A stretch of 64,000 bases of DNA. Source: Massilia sp. KIM (GTDB lineage: Bacteria; Pseudomonadota; Gammaproteobacteria; Burkholderiales; Burkholderiaceae_D). The stretch lies in assembly GCF_002007115.1 (NCBI RefSeq), contig NZ_MVAD01000003.1, forward strand, positions 62,001 through 126,000, read 5' to 3'. Position numbers and translations under genes: made by a program. Numbering within the stretch: position 1 is the stretch's first letter; the number at the start of each line of letters is the position of its first letter. Under the pieces are notes generated by a model. The model made no database searches and was not told the DNA's origin. It worked only from the letters and a program-made list of their open reading frames with translations. Shown in pieces: positions 18,283 through 27,665 of the stretch.

Positions 18283-21054
18283 TTATTGCACCGGATTGCC
18301 GTCCGGATCGAGCTTACGGACCTCGCCCAGATTGAGCGCGCGGATGTCCTTCTCGACCTTGCTCATGTCGCCCACGACCACCCACACCAGGCGGTCCGGG
18401 GTGAAGGCGCGCGCCGCCAGCGCATTCGCCGCGCCCGGTTCGATGGACAGCACCTTCTGGGTGAAGCTGTTGTAGTAGTCCTCCGGCAAGCCATACTTCA
18501 GGATGGTCGAATAGGCCCCGGCCAGCTGGCCCGCGGTCTCGAAGCGGCCCGGCAGGCCCAGGGTGTTGTTGTCCTGGGCGCTACGCAGTTCCGCCGCCGC
18601 GATCGGCTTGCCGCCGGCGATGTCGCGGTACTCGCGCACCAGTTCCTTGATCGCATCCTGGGTCTTGTCGGTCTGCACCGGCGACAGGCTCAGGAAGGGC
18701 TGCTGGCCGATCGCCGGCCACGTCCAGCTCGACACGCCATAGGACCAGTGCTTGTCCTCGCGCAGGTTCATGTTGATGCGCGAGCTGAAGGTGCCGCCGA
18801 ACACGTCGTTGACGACCTCCAGCGGCACCGCTTCCGGATGGTTGCGCGGCGGGGCCAGCTGGGCCGCCACGATCACGCTCTGCAGTGCGCCCGGACGGTC
18901 GACCAGGTAGACCCTGCTCCGGTCCGGAGCGGACACCGGCGCGATCACTTTCTTCGGCACCTCACCCGGTTTCCAGGCCGCGAAGGCGCGCTCCAGCAGG
19001 GGTTTCATCTCGGCCAGGGTGGTGTCGCCCACCACCAGCAGGGTCGCGTTGTTGGGCTTGAACCAGGCGGCGTGGTAGCGCGCCAGGTCGGCGCGGGTCA
19101 TGCGCTTGACGGCGTCCTCGGTGCCGGTGCCGGTGAGGGGATGCGCATACACGTGGTCCTTGCCGTACAGCAGACCGGGCAGCACGCGCAACGCGGTCAT
19201 CTCGGGCACCGTCTTCTCGCGCGCGATCGCGGCCAGGCGGTCCTTCTGCAGGCGCGCGAACTCGTTCTCGGGGAAGGCCGGGTTCTGCACCAGGTCGGCG
19301 TACAGCGCCAGCGCCTGCGGCAGGGTCGCCTTGAGCGTGTTCATGGTCACGGCGGAGCTGTCCAGGTCGGCCGAGGCGCCGAAGCTGGCCCCCAGGCTCT
19401 CCAGTTCCTCGCCGATCTGCAGCGACTTGCGGGTCGGGGTGCCCTCTTCCAGCATGCGCATGGCCAGGCTGGCCACGCCCGGCAGATCCCTGGCGTCGGA
19501 AGCATAGCCGCCATCCACCAGCAACTGCAGGTTCACCACCGGCGCCTCGTGACGCTCGGCCAGCACCACCTTGAGGCCGTTGGACAGGGTCATCTTCTGC
19601 ATCGGCGGCAGCTTGAGCGACATCGGCTTGCCCAGCGCCGGCTCCTTGCTGCGGTCGACCTGGGGCGGGTTGGCCGCCAGGGTCGGGAAGGGGTCGATCT
19701 GGAGCACGAAGTCGCCGTCGCTCAGCCAGGCGTTCATCGCCTGCTTCACCGAGGCCGGGGTGGCCGCCTTGATCGCCTTCAGGTAGTCCTTGTAGCACTC
19801 CGGATTGCCGGTATAGGTCTGGCAGGACGCCAGCAGGTCGCTCTTGCCGCCGAAGCCGCCGACGCGCTCGACGATGCGGGTGTACTGGGCCAGGATCGCG
19901 GTCTTGGCCAGGCGCAGCTCGTCCTGGGTCGGGTCGTTCTTCAGCAGGGCGCGCAGTTCCTCGTCGGCCGCCGCTTCCATCTTGCGCGGATCGGCGCCGG
20001 GGCGCGCGGTCAGGGTGATGCTGAACTGGCCGCCGATCTCGGACGAGGCGTCTCCGGCCACGGCGCTGGTCGCCAGCTGGTCCTTGTACACCAGGCGCTT
20101 GTACAGGCGCGAGGTCTTGCCGCCGCCAAGGATGCGCGCGGCAAGGTCGAGCTGGACTTCCTCGGGCGTGTGCGCGCCCGGCACGTTCCAGGTGCGGTAG
20201 ATGCGGGTCTGGGGCACGCGGTCCTGGGCCGTGAGGCGGTGGGTGCCGCTGCGCTTGGCGACCCAGGCGGCGTGCTTGGCCAGCGGCGGACCCGGCGGGA
20301 TGTGGCCGTAGTATTGCTCGACCTTCTGGCGCGCCACTTCCGGCGTGATGTCGCCCGACAGCACCAGCACGGTGTTGTTCGGGCCATAGTTCTTCTTGAA
20401 CCAGTCCTGCACGTCGGTCATGCTGGCCGCATCCAGGTCTTCCATCTTGCCGATCACGGTCCAGGAATACGGGTGGCCGGCCGGATAGGTGTTGGTCACC
20501 AGCAGTTCGTAGGCGATGCCGTAGGGCTGGTTCTCGCGCTGGCGCTTCTCGTTCTGGACCACGCCGCGCTGCAGGTCGAGCTTCTTCTGGTCCACCGTGC
20601 CGAGCAGGTGGCCCATGCGGTCGCTCTCGGCGAACAGCGCATAGTCGAGCATCGAGGTCGGCACGTTCTGGAAGTAGTTGGTGCGGTCCTGGTTGGTGGT
20701 GCCGTTCAGGTCGGTCGCACCGATGCCCTCCATCGCGGTGAGATAGGTCTTCTTGAAGTTGTCGCTGCCGCTGAACATCAGGTGCTCGAACAGGTGGGCG
20801 AAGCCGGTCTTGCCGGGCTTTTCGTTCTTCGAGCCCACGTGGTACCAGGTGTTGACCGCCACCACCGGGGTCTTGTGGTCTTCGTGCACGATCACGGTCA
20901 GGCCGTTCTTGAGCGTGAACTTGGTGTAGGGGATGTGCGGGATCGGGATCTCGGGTGCGGCCGGCCTGGCCGGCGCGGCCTGCGCGGATGCGCCGCCGAT
21001 GGCCAGGGCGAGCGCCGCCGCCAGGTGGATGCTGCGACGAACAGAAACTGCCAT
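18283..21054 (-). CDS. M16 family zinc metalloprotease, two-domain
   Basis: A 923-aa secreted or periplasmic insulinase-like protease. A signal peptide (about 1-26, ending AQA) precedes the first M16 domain, with the inverted zinc motif HLFEH (H87, E90, H91) and the downstream NGTTNQDRTNYFQ segment. The second M16 half (about 470-900) lacks HxxEH and would form the clam-shell partner. Fused two-domain M16 proteins degrade small peptides in the periplasm. GGAGG lies before ATG 21054; the frame continues upstream but without a signal sequence. It lies upstream of hcp on the same strand, but the 245-bp gap and GC change argue against one operon. Confidence 0.92.
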   Translation of the reverse strand: MAVSVRRSIHLAAALALAIGGASAQAAPARPAAPEIPIPHIPYTKFTLKNGLTVIVHEDHKTPVVAVNTWYHVGSKNEKPGKTGFAHLFEHLMFSGSDNFKKTYLTAMEGIGATDLNGTTNQDRTNYFQNVPTSMLDYALFAESDRMGHLLGTVDQKKLDLQRGVVQNEKRQRENQPYGIAYELLVTNTYPAGHPYSWTVIGKMEDLDAASMTDVQDWFKKNYGPNNTVLVLSGDITPEVARQKVEQYYGHIPPGPPLAKHAAWVAKRSGTHRLTAQDRVPQTRIYRTWNVPGAHTPEEVQLDLAARILGGGKTSRLYKRLVYKDQLATSAVAGDASSEIGGQFSITLTARPGADPRKMEAAADEELRALLKNDPTQDELRLAKTAILAQYTRIVERVGGFGGKSDLLASCQTYTGNPECYKDYLKAIKAATPASVKQAMNAWLSDGDFVLQIDPFPTLAANPPQVDRSKEPALGKPMSLKLPPMQKMTLSNGLKVVLAERHEAPVVNLQLLVDGGYASDARDLPGVASLAMRMLEEGTPTRKSLQIGEELESLGASFGASADLDSSAVTMNTLKATLPQALALYADLVQNPAFPENEFARLQKDRLAAIAREKTVPEMTALRVLPGLLYGKDHVYAHPLTGTGTEDAVKRMTRADLARYHAAWFKPNNATLLVVGDTTLAEMKPLLERAFAAWKPGEVPKKVIAPVSAPDRSRVYLVDRPGALQSVIVAAQLAPPRNHPEAVPLEVVNDVFGGTFSSRINMNLREDKHWSYGVSSWTWPAIGQQPFLSLSPVQTDKTQDAIKELVREYRDIAGGKPIAAAELRSAQDNNTLGLPGRFETAGQLAGAYSTILKYGLPEDYYNSFTQKVLSIEPGAANALAARAFTPDRLVWVVVGDMSKVEKDIRALNLGEVRKLDPDGNPVQ

Positions 21055-21137
21055 GCTGCTCCTCCAGATGGAAAGGGAAAGGCCGGCGCCGCAGCGCCGA
21101 GAGGGCATTCTAGGCAGGTTTCGCTTCTGCAAGAAAC

Positions 21138-21169
21138 AAAAAAGGCGCATGGAGGGCAATCCATGCGCC
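21138..21169 (-). terminator. Terminator for the PQQ sugar dehydrogenase gene
   Basis: A 10-bp perfect stem GGCGCATGGA / TCCATGCGCC with a 6-nt loop, followed on the minus strand by six T residues. It lies 20 bp after the stop of the gene at 21190-22362 and separates it from the M16 protease gene. Confidence 0.9.
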
Positions 21170-21189
21170 CTGCATCGCGCCCGCGGCGC

Positions 21190-22362
21190 TTACTGCGGCA
21201 CGATGCGCAGCAGGCTGCCGCGCGACTCGTCGGTCAGCACGTAGAGCTGCCCGTCCGGTCCCTGGCGCACGTCGCGCACGCGCTTGCCGATCGGCAGGCG
21301 TTCCTGCTTGGTCACCTTGCCCTGGGCGTCGAGCGCGACGCGGCGGATGTCCTCGCCCGCCAGGCTGCCGCTGAACAGGCTGCCCTGCCATTGCGGGAAG
21401 GCCTTGCCGCTGTAGACCACCAGGCCCGAAGGCGCTGGCGAGGGCGACCACACCACCAGCGGCTGCACCATGCCCGGCACCACCTTGGTGCCGACCGGCT
21501 CGCGGGTCTTGTAGTCCAGGCCATAGCTCTGCAGCGGCCAGCCATAGTTCTTGCCGGCTTCGACCAGGTTGATCTCGTCGCCGCCGCGCGGGCCGTGCTC
21601 GCTGGCCCAGACACGCCCGGTCTTCGGGTCGACCGCCAGGCCCTGGATATTGCGGTGGCCATAGCTCCAGATCTCGGGCAAGGCGCCCTTCTGGGACGCC
21701 AGCGGATTGCCCGGCGCCGGCTTGCCCTCGGCCGTCAGGCGCAGGATGGAGCCATGGTGGCTGCCCAGGTTCTGAGCCTGCTCGCGCGCCAGCATGCTGC
21801 CCACGCGCTGGGGCGGGTTGCCGCCGTCGCCGATGCTCATCAGGAGCGTGCCGTCCGGCATCCACGCCAGGCGCGAGCCGAAGTGCTGGCCGCCGCTCTT
21901 GCCGGGCGTGACCGAGAACAGGGTCTTCACGCTGTGCACGCGCTTGCCGTCGAACACGCCCTGCACCAGCACGGTCCGGTTCTCGCTGTCGCTGCCGCTG
22001 GCCATGGTCATGTAGACGCGCGGATTGGTCTTGTCCGCGGGGTGCACGGCGATGTCGAGCAGGCCGCCCTGGCCGCCGGTGAACAGCGTGGGCAGGCCCT
22101 CGAGGGCGACCGGCTGCACGCGCTTGCCCTCGACCAGGTGCAGGCTGCCCTCCTTGCCGGTGACCAGCAGGCGGCCGTCCGGCAGCCAGGTCATGCCCCA
22201 GGGCTGGGGCAGGCCCTCGGCCACGGTTTCGGCGCGCCAGCCGCTCGCGCTGGGTGGCTTGTCGACGACCTCGACCTGGGCCAGTGCAGAGTTATTAACC
22301 ACCAGCATCAGAGCAAGGGCCAGCGAGCCCGACAATCTTGTGCTTCTCACCATACTCGGCAT
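21190..22362 (-). CDS. PQQ-dependent aldose sugar dehydrogenase (YliI/Asd-like)
   Basis: A 390-aa periplasmic six-bladed propeller of the soluble glucose/sorbosone dehydrogenase family, which oxidises aldoses to lactones with PQQ. A signal peptide (about 1-28, ending ALA-Q) and conserved stretches LPQPWGMTWLPDG, GGLLDIAVHP, GHRNIQGLAVDP and EHGPRGGDEINL match the E. coli YliI group. GGGAG precedes the ATG at 22362; the Met three codons later lacks a ribosome site. A perfect terminator follows. It is divergent from the DUF882 peptidase gene. PQQ biosynthesis genes are not in this window. Confidence 0.9.
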   Translation of the reverse strand: MPSMVRSTRLSGSLALALMLVVNNSALAQVEVVDKPPSASGWRAETVAEGLPQPWGMTWLPDGRLLVTGKEGSLHLVEGKRVQPVALEGLPTLFTGGQGGLLDIAVHPADKTNPRVYMTMASGSDSENRTVLVQGVFDGKRVHSVKTLFSVTPGKSGGQHFGSRLAWMPDGTLLMSIGDGGNPPQRVGSMLAREQAQNLGSHHGSILRLTAEGKPAPGNPLASQKGALPEIWSYGHRNIQGLAVDPKTGRVWASEHGPRGGDEINLVEAGKNYGWPLQSYGLDYKTREPVGTKVVPGMVQPLVVWSPSPAPSGLVVYSGKAFPQWQGSLFSGSLAGEDIRRVALDAQGKVTKQERLPIGKRVRDVRQGPDGQLYVLTDESRGSLLRIVPQ

Positions 22363-22404
22363 GAAAATATCTCCCAGGATTAGTCAAACGATTAACAAAA
22401 GAGG

Positions 22405-22433
22405 CATTTTGTCGTATTTTGATTCATTTTGTC
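22405..22433. promoter_or_regulatory. Direct-repeat operator candidate in divergent promoter region
   Basis: CATTTTGTC occurs twice, at 22405-22413 and 22425-22433, 20 bp apart start to start, about two helical turns. The pair lies in an unusually AT-rich stretch between the divergent PQQ dehydrogenase and DUF882 genes. The spacing would suit a dimeric regulator, but no family is recognised. Confidence 0.35.
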
Positions 22434-22497
22434 TGCACGTTCAGCACAAACGGCGTATCATGAACTCTTCATCGAACCAGCGTAAGGATCCCTAACG

Positions 22498-23043
22498 ATG
22501 ATGCAACGTCGCTCCTTCCTGAAAAGTTCCGTCCTCCTCGCTTCGCCCACCCTCAGCATCCCCGCATTCGCCGCCCATACCGCACAAGCCGCTCCCGGCG
22601 AGCGAACCTTGCGTCTGTATAACACGCACACGGGCGAAAAGCTGCGCAGCGTCTTCTGGGCCGAGGGCGAGTTCATTCCGGACGCCCTGCAGGACATCAA
22701 CAAGGTCATGCGCGACCACCGCACCAACAAGATCGCGGACATCGATCCGCAGTTGCTGCTGCTGGTCGACATGCTGAACGACAAGCTCGGCAACGACAAC
22801 AAGGAACTGCACATCATTTCCGGCTACCGCTCGCCGGAGTCGAACGCCAAGCTGCACGCCAACAGCAACGGTGTCGCCAAGCGCAGCATGCACATGGACG
22901 GCAAGGCGATCGACATCCGCCTGCCGGGCAAGGATCTCAAGATGCTGCACCGCGCCGCGATGTCGCTCAAGGGCGGCGGCGTCGGCTACTACCCGGATTC
23001 GCAGTTCGTCCACATGGACACCGGCCGGGTCCGCTACTGGTAA
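22498..23043 (+). CDS. Tat-exported DUF882/M15-like murein endopeptidase (MepK-like)
   Basis: A 181-aa YcbK/MepK-family protein. The N-terminus carries a twin-arginine motif (RRSFLK, residues 4-9) and a hydrophobic stretch ending AFA, so it is probably folded in the cytoplasm and exported by Tat, as is E. coli MepK. SGYRS (108-112) and putative zinc ligands H132, D139 and H172 (SMHMDGKAID, FVHMD) are intact. MepK cuts 3-3 crosslinks in peptidoglycan; the same role is likely here. AAGGA lies 9 nt before the ATG. It leads a run of plus-strand exported proteins, with 4 bp to the next start. Confidence 0.88.
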   Translation: MMQRRSFLKSSVLLASPTLSIPAFAAHTAQAAPGERTLRLYNTHTGEKLRSVFWAEGEFIPDALQDINKVMRDHRTNKIADIDPQLLLLVDMLNDKLGNDNKELHIISGYRSPESNAKLHANSNGVAKRSMHMDGKAIDIRLPGKDLKMLHRAAMSLKGGGVGYYPDSQFVHMDTGRVRYW

Positions 23044-23047
23044 GACC

Positions 23048-23884
23048 ATGGCGCGGATCTTCCTCCGCGTCATGCTCGGACTGGCCGTCCTGGCCGGTTC
23101 ACAAGGCTTTCCCGCATCCGCGTTCGCGTCCGCGTCCGCGTCCCCATCCACGGATGCGGCCGGGCAAAGCACCGTCACCGTCAGATCGACCCGCGATCCG
23201 GTCGACAAATCCTACCGCAAGATGATCCGCGGCATGGAACGATTCGAGCGCGAGCGTGCGCTCGCCCCCCAGGCCAGCCTGCGCTTCCAGTTGCTGCCGC
23301 GCTCGCGCACGGTGGACATGCACGGCATCACCCTGCGCATCGCCGGCGACAGCGTCAACGTGCCCGTCACGGTGGACGGCAACAATACCTTCGTCCTGCC
23401 GCGCGTCGACCAGGCGCTGCGCGAGGACGCCGCCGTGCTGGCCAACCGCCGCACCACCAGCATGACCTGGCGCGCCCTGATCCAGTCGCCGGGGGTGCCG
23501 CCCGGTATGCGCCGGCTGGGCGACCTGCGCCTCGAATGCCTGGTCGGCAAGGAGGCGGGGCTGGTGTCCAACCGCTCCCTGTTCGGCTGGATCTCGGACG
23601 TCATCGACACGCCCGAGGGCGTGTGCAACAGCCCCGACGGCAACTATCTGTTCTTCGCCGAGCGCCCGCTGTTCGCCGTGACCCTGCGCGCCGGCGACCG
23701 GGTCGAGACCCTGCCCTTCGGCATGCTCTACGCCGGCGGCGAGCAGACCCGCGCCGACCTCGAATACTGCGACTGCCAGGTGCTGCTCGACCGCACCTAT
23801 TACGTGCCGATCTGGGACCGCTCCTGGCCGGACGATACCCTGGTCGAGTTCGAGTACATGACCGACCCTGGGGCGGCGCCATGA
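23048..23884 (+). CDS. Exported protein of unknown function
   Basis: A 278-aa protein with a signal peptide (about 1-27, ending AFA) and a short SASASP spacer encoded by GCGTCC repeats. The mature part is beta-rich, with no motif I recognise; a CDCQ segment near residue 240 and several conserved-looking Trp-Asp turns occur late in the chain. It starts 4 bp after the DUF882 peptidase stop and overlaps the next lipoprotein gene by 4 bp (ATGA), so the three form one translational unit. A periplasmic or cell-surface role linked to the peptidase is possible, but no function is visible. Confidence 0.75.
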   Translation: MARIFLRVMLGLAVLAGSQGFPASAFASASASPSTDAAGQSTVTVRSTRDPVDKSYRKMIRGMERFERERALAPQASLRFQLLPRSRTVDMHGITLRIAGDSVNVPVTVDGNNTFVLPRVDQALREDAAVLANRRTTSMTWRALIQSPGVPPGMRRLGDLRLECLVGKEAGLVSNRSLFGWISDVIDTPEGVCNSPDGNYLFFAERPLFAVTLRAGDRVETLPFGMLYAGGEQTRADLEYCDCQVLLDRTYYVPIWDRSWPDDTLVEFEYMTDPGAAP

Positions 23885-24180
23885 AGGCCGTACTGCTGAT
23901 CCTGCTCGCGCTGGCCGGCTGCGCCAGCCAGCCCGCGCCGCCGCCGGGAACCCAGGCGCCGCTGGCGCGCCTGACCGAAGGCGTGGTCCCCGGCCGCACC
24001 ACCCGGGCCGAGCTGCTGGCCGCCTTCGGCCCCACCAAAAGCGTACGCTTCGACAGCGGCTACGAAGCCTGGGTCTACCAGTCCCCCGCCGGCGGCGGAC
24101 GCTATGCCGAGTTCGTCGTCCTGCTCAATCCGCAAGGGGTGGTGGCCAAGACCCGTACCCGTGCGCCCGCCCTGCCGTAA
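23881..24180 (+). CDS. Small lipoprotein with BamE/SmpA-like fold
   Basis: A 99-aa lipoprotein. The signal ends in the lipobox LALAGC (C14). The mature part has the VPGRTTRAELLAAFGPT helix-turn pattern followed by a YEAWVYQ strand, as in the small BamE/OmlA (SmpA) domain used as an envelope protein-interaction module. The last residues are basic and Pro/Ala rich. It overlaps the preceding exported-protein gene in an ATGA junction. It is a paralog of the fold rather than bamE itself, which would lie near fur. Confidence 0.72.
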   Translation: MKAVLLILLALAGCASQPAPPPGTQAPLARLTEGVVPGRTTRAELLAAFGPTKSVRFDSGYEAWVYQSPAGGGRYAEFVVLLNPQGVVAKTRTRAPALP

Positions 24181-24241
24181 ATACCACGGCGCCGCGGGCG
24201 CGGTGTAGAGTTGCATTTCCTCATCCTTTCCCGGAAGCGAC

Positions 24242-25537
24242 ATGCAACGCAAGCTCCTCCCCGCCCTCGCCCTCGTTCTCTCCGCCCTCCTGCCCGTCCA
24301 CGCCGCCGAGCTCGACCCGACCGAGCAGCGCATCGTCGCCGAAGTGCGCGCCTGGTCCGGCGGCGCCATCGACCTGCTGGAGCGCAGCGCACGCATCAAC
24401 AGCGGCACCCTGAACCTGGCCGGTGTGCGCGCCGTGGGCGATCTGTTCGGCAAGGAGTTCGAGGCCCTGGGCTTTCGCACCGCCTGGCTCGACATGCCCG
24501 CCGAGATGCGGCGCGCCGGCCACCTGGTGGCGGTGCGCGACGGCAAGCAGGGCAAGCGCCTGCTGCTGCTCGGCCACCTCGACACCGTGTTCGAGCCGGA
24601 CGCGCCTGGCCCGCTGTGGGAGCGCGAGGGCGACAGCGCGCGCGGCCAGGGCGTGGGCGACATGAAGGGCGGGAACGTGGTGGTGGTGGCGGCACTGCGC
24701 GCCCTGCAGCGCGCCGGCGCGCTCGACAATACCCGCATCACCGTGATGTTCACCGGCGACGAGGAAGACGCCGGCGAACCGCGTTCGGTCTCGCGCCGCG
24801 ACATGGTCGAGCTGGCTAAGCGCAGCGACCTCGCGCTCAGCTTCGAGGGCCAGGTGATCGATGGCGGCCGTGTCACGGCCACCGTCGGCCGCCGCGCCAC
24901 CGCTTCCTTCGATCTCGAGGTCAAGGGGCGCCAGGGCCATTCGCAGGGCGTGTTCGGCCCCGGCGGCTATGGCGCCGTGTACGAGGCGGCGCGCATCCTC
25001 GACGCCTTCCGCCGCGAGGTGGTCGAGCCGGGCCTAACCTTCAACCCGGGCGTGATCCTGGGCGGCACCGAGGTCGCCTTCGACGAGGCCAAGCTGAAAG
25101 GCAGCGCAGGCGGCAAGACCAACGTGATCGCCAACAGCGTCACCGTGCGCAGCGACCTGCGCTACCTCGACTACGCCCAGCGTGACCGGGCCCAGGCGCG
25201 CATGCGCGAGATCGTGGCCCAGAGCCTGCCCGGCGCCAGCGCCAGCATCGCTTTCCGCGACTCCTACCCGCCGATGGCGGTCACGCCGGGCAACCTCAAG
25301 CTGCTGGAACAGTATTCCCGGGCCAGCAGCGACGCCGGCCTGGGCGAGGTCGTGGCCCTGCCCGCCACCGCGCGCGGCGCCGGCGACATCCAGTTCGTCG
25401 CGCCCTATATCGACAGCCTGGACGGCCTGGGCGCCAGCGGTAGTGGCGCGCACTCGCCGAACGAGCGGGTCGACCTGCCCTCGATCGAGCGCGCCGCGAT
25501 CCGTACCGCGCTGCTGATCTACCGCCTGACGCGCTGA
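24242..25537 (+). CDS. M20 family metallopeptidase, exported
   Basis: A 431-aa M20 dizinc peptidase of the glutamate-carboxypeptidase/ArgE group. A signal peptide (about 1-21, ending VHA) precedes the metal-site motifs LLGHLDTV, GVGDMKGG and TGDEE, with the last ligand in the GAHSPNE segment. A dimerisation lid occupies about 215-330. It would act in the periplasm on small peptides or folyl-glutamates; the substrate is unknown. It follows the small lipoprotein by 61 bp, and a GGAAG ribosome-like site precedes the ATG. Confidence 0.9.
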   Translation: MQRKLLPALALVLSALLPVHAAELDPTEQRIVAEVRAWSGGAIDLLERSARINSGTLNLAGVRAVGDLFGKEFEALGFRTAWLDMPAEMRRAGHLVAVRDGKQGKRLLLLGHLDTVFEPDAPGPLWEREGDSARGQGVGDMKGGNVVVVAALRALQRAGALDNTRITVMFTGDEEDAGEPRSVSRRDMVELAKRSDLALSFEGQVIDGGRVTATVGRRATASFDLEVKGRQGHSQGVFGPGGYGAVYEAARILDAFRREVVEPGLTFNPGVILGGTEVAFDEAKLKGSAGGKTNVIANSVTVRSDLRYLDYAQRDRAQARMREIVAQSLPGASASIAFRDSYPPMAVTPGNLKLLEQYSRASSDAGLGEVVALPATARGAGDIQFVAPYIDSLDGLGASGSGAHSPNERVDLPSIERAAIRTALLIYRLTR

Positions 25538-25716
25538 GGCCGCGCCCGCGAGCTCCCTGAGCCGGTCGGAGTTCAGCGCGCCCCCCTGGAACAGATCAAA
25601 GGCCGGGCACACGGATGCCCGCTAGACTGTGCGGCGCACGCCACGTTTTCCGTGGCGAGCTAAAGGCATTCGCTGGCACAATGGCGCCAGTGAATACTTC
25701 GGCAACGGGGGCGGAC

Positions 25717-27177
25717 ATGCTGGTCAAACGTGCTCAGATGTGGATTCTGTTGTTGATGGGAATGCTGCTGGCCGCCTGCGGCGGCGGAGGCGGCAGCCCG
25801 GGCGAGACCGGCGTAGTGCCGCAGCCGCCGGCCACCACCGGCGCGCTCACGGTCACGGTCAGCGGCCTGCCCGCCGGCGTGAACGCCGCCCTGCGCGTGA
25901 CCGGCCCCAACAACTTCACCCAAGACCTGAACCAGACCCAGACCCTGAGCAACCTGGCGCCCGGCAGCTACAGCCTCAGCGCCGCGGCGGTCACCAGCGG
26001 CGCCACCACCTACACCCCCACGCCCGCCACCCAGAGCGCGGTGGTGAGCGCCGGCGCCACCGCCAGCGCGACCGTCAACTATGGCGGCGCGAGCGCCACC
26101 CTGAGCCTGGGCGTCACCCGGGTCGCCGAGCTGGAGAGCCCGACTTTCCTGAGCGCGCCGCCCGGCGACGCGCGCCTCTTCGTCACCGAGCGCCCGGGCC
26201 GGGTGCGCATCATCCAGAACGGCAGCGTGCTGAGCGCGCCTTTCCTCGACATCAGCGCGCGCGTGGCCACCGCCGGCGAAGGCGGCCTGCTCTCGCTCGC
26301 CTTCGACCCGCAGTACGCGCGCAACGGCTACGTCTACCTGTATTACACCGACGCCCAGCGCGACATCGTGGTCGAGCGCTTCACGGCCAGCGCCAATCCC
26401 AACCTGGCCGACGCCACCTCGGGCCTGGTGATCATCCGCGTGCCCCACCCCGGCTTCACCAACCATTTCGGCGGCCAGCTGGCCTTCGGGCCCGACGGCT
26501 TCCTCTACCTGGCGCCCGGGGACGGCGGCGGCGCCGGCGACCCGCAGCGCAACGGCCAGAACTTCACCTCGCTGCTGGGCAAGCTGCTGCGGCTCGACGT
26601 CGCCAACGCCAGCGCCTCCCAGCCCTACGCGATCCCGCCCGACAACCCCTATATCGCGATGAGCTCGCGGCGCGGCGAGATCTGGGCGGCCGGCCTGCGC
26701 AACCCCTGGCGCTTCAGCTTCGACGGCGGCCAGCTCTACCTGGCCGACGTGGGCCAGGACCAGCGCGAGGAAGTGAACATCGTGGGCGCGTCCCAGGGCG
26801 GGCTGAACTTCGGCTGGAACATCATGGAGGGCACGCTCTGCTACAACGCCAGCAGCTGCGACCGCAGCGGCCTCACCCTGCCCGCCTTCGAGTACGAGCA
26901 CGGCAGCAACAACGTGAACGGCTGCTCGATCACGGGCGGCTTCGTCTACCGCGGGCGCGCCTTGCCCGAGCTGGCCGGCCACTACTTCTATTCCGATTTC
27001 TGCGGCGGCTGGCTCAAGAGCTTCCTGCCGGGCGCCGGCGGCATCACCCAGCAGCGCGACTGGAACCTCCAGGGCGTCCGGCAGGTCGTATCCTTCGGCC
27101 GCGACGCCGAGGGTGAGCTTTACCTGCTCTCGGCGGCGGGCGGCATCTATAAAATCGGACGCGCCTCCACGCCCTAG
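25717..27177 (+). CDS. PQQ-type sugar dehydrogenase lipoprotein
   Basis: A 486-aa member of the glucose/sorbosone dehydrogenase family. I chose ATG 25717 because it gives a lipoprotein signal (LLAAC, C21) with GGGGGCGG just upstream; the lipidated Cys is followed by a run of five Gly as a flexible tether. A beta-sandwich-like domain (about 35-125) rich in Thr, Ala and Ser comes before the six-bladed propeller (about 130-480), with LFVTERPGRVR, GLLSLAFDP, HFGGQLAFGPDGFLYLAPGDGG and AAGLRNPWRFSFD. Three or more Cys pairs occur late in the chain. It is a second family member, distant from the one at 21190-22362. Confidence 0.88.
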   Translation: MLVKRAQMWILLLMGMLLAACGGGGGSPGETGVVPQPPATTGALTVTVSGLPAGVNAALRVTGPNNFTQDLNQTQTLSNLAPGSYSLSAAAVTSGATTYTPTPATQSAVVSAGATASATVNYGGASATLSLGVTRVAELESPTFLSAPPGDARLFVTERPGRVRIIQNGSVLSAPFLDISARVATAGEGGLLSLAFDPQYARNGYVYLYYTDAQRDIVVERFTASANPNLADATSGLVIIRVPHPGFTNHFGGQLAFGPDGFLYLAPGDGGGAGDPQRNGQNFTSLLGKLLRLDVANASASQPYAIPPDNPYIAMSSRRGEIWAAGLRNPWRFSFDGGQLYLADVGQDQREEVNIVGASQGGLNFGWNIMEGTLCYNASSCDRSGLTLPAFEYEHGSNNVNGCSITGGFVYRGRALPELAGHYFYSDFCGGWLKSFLPGAGGITQQRDWNLQGVRQVVSFGRDAEGELYLLSAAGGIYKIGRASTP

Positions 27178-27192
27178 AGTTAAAATTAAGAA

Positions 27193-27636
27193 ATGGCACG
27201 CTTACAACTAGACTTCCCCGAAGACCAGTTTTACTATTCGACGCCGCTGACCGTGAGGGTCACGGACATCAATGCCGCCAACCACCTCGGCAACGACTCG
27301 ATGATCTCCATGATCTCCGAGGCGCGGGCGCGCTTCCTGTTCGAGTTCGGCGTCGCCGAGACCGAGCGCGACGGCACCGGCATCATCGTCACCGACCTCG
27401 CCACCACCTACCGCGCCGAGGCCCATGCGCGCGACCAGTTGCTGTTCGAGGTCGGCGTCATGGACTTCAACAAGTATGGCGGCGACATCACCTTCCGCAT
27501 CACCCGGCCGCGCGACCGCAGGCTGATCGCCATGGCCAAGTCCGGCTTCGTGTTCTACAACTACAAGACCAGCCAGGTGGTCGCCATGCCCGAGGAATTC
27601 CGGGCCAAGTTCGACCGGGTGAACTGGATCGACTGA
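27193..27636 (+). CDS. Hotdog-fold acyl-CoA thioesterase
   Basis: A 147-aa 4-hydroxybenzoyl-CoA thioesterase-like protein. The segment VRVTDINAANHLGNDSMI carries the Asp and His/Asn positions typical of the active site, followed by the long hotdog helix (ISEARARFLFEFG). It is cytoplasmic. It begins 15 bp after the PQQ dehydrogenase stop, with only a weak ribosome site, so it may be translationally coupled. The acyl substrate is unknown. Confidence 0.82.
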   Translation: MARLQLDFPEDQFYYSTPLTVRVTDINAANHLGNDSMISMISEARARFLFEFGVAETERDGTGIIVTDLATTYRAEAHARDQLLFEVGVMDFNKYGGDITFRITRPRDRRLIAMAKSGFVFYNYKTSQVVAMPEEFRAKFDRVNWID

Positions 27637-27665
27637 CGCGGCCTGCCGGCCGGACCGGCGTGCAC

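Noticed and set aside
18247..22383. A 1378-codon plus-strand frame
   Set aside because: It runs antisense through the M16 protease and the PQQ dehydrogenase, both of which have complete motifs and start signals.
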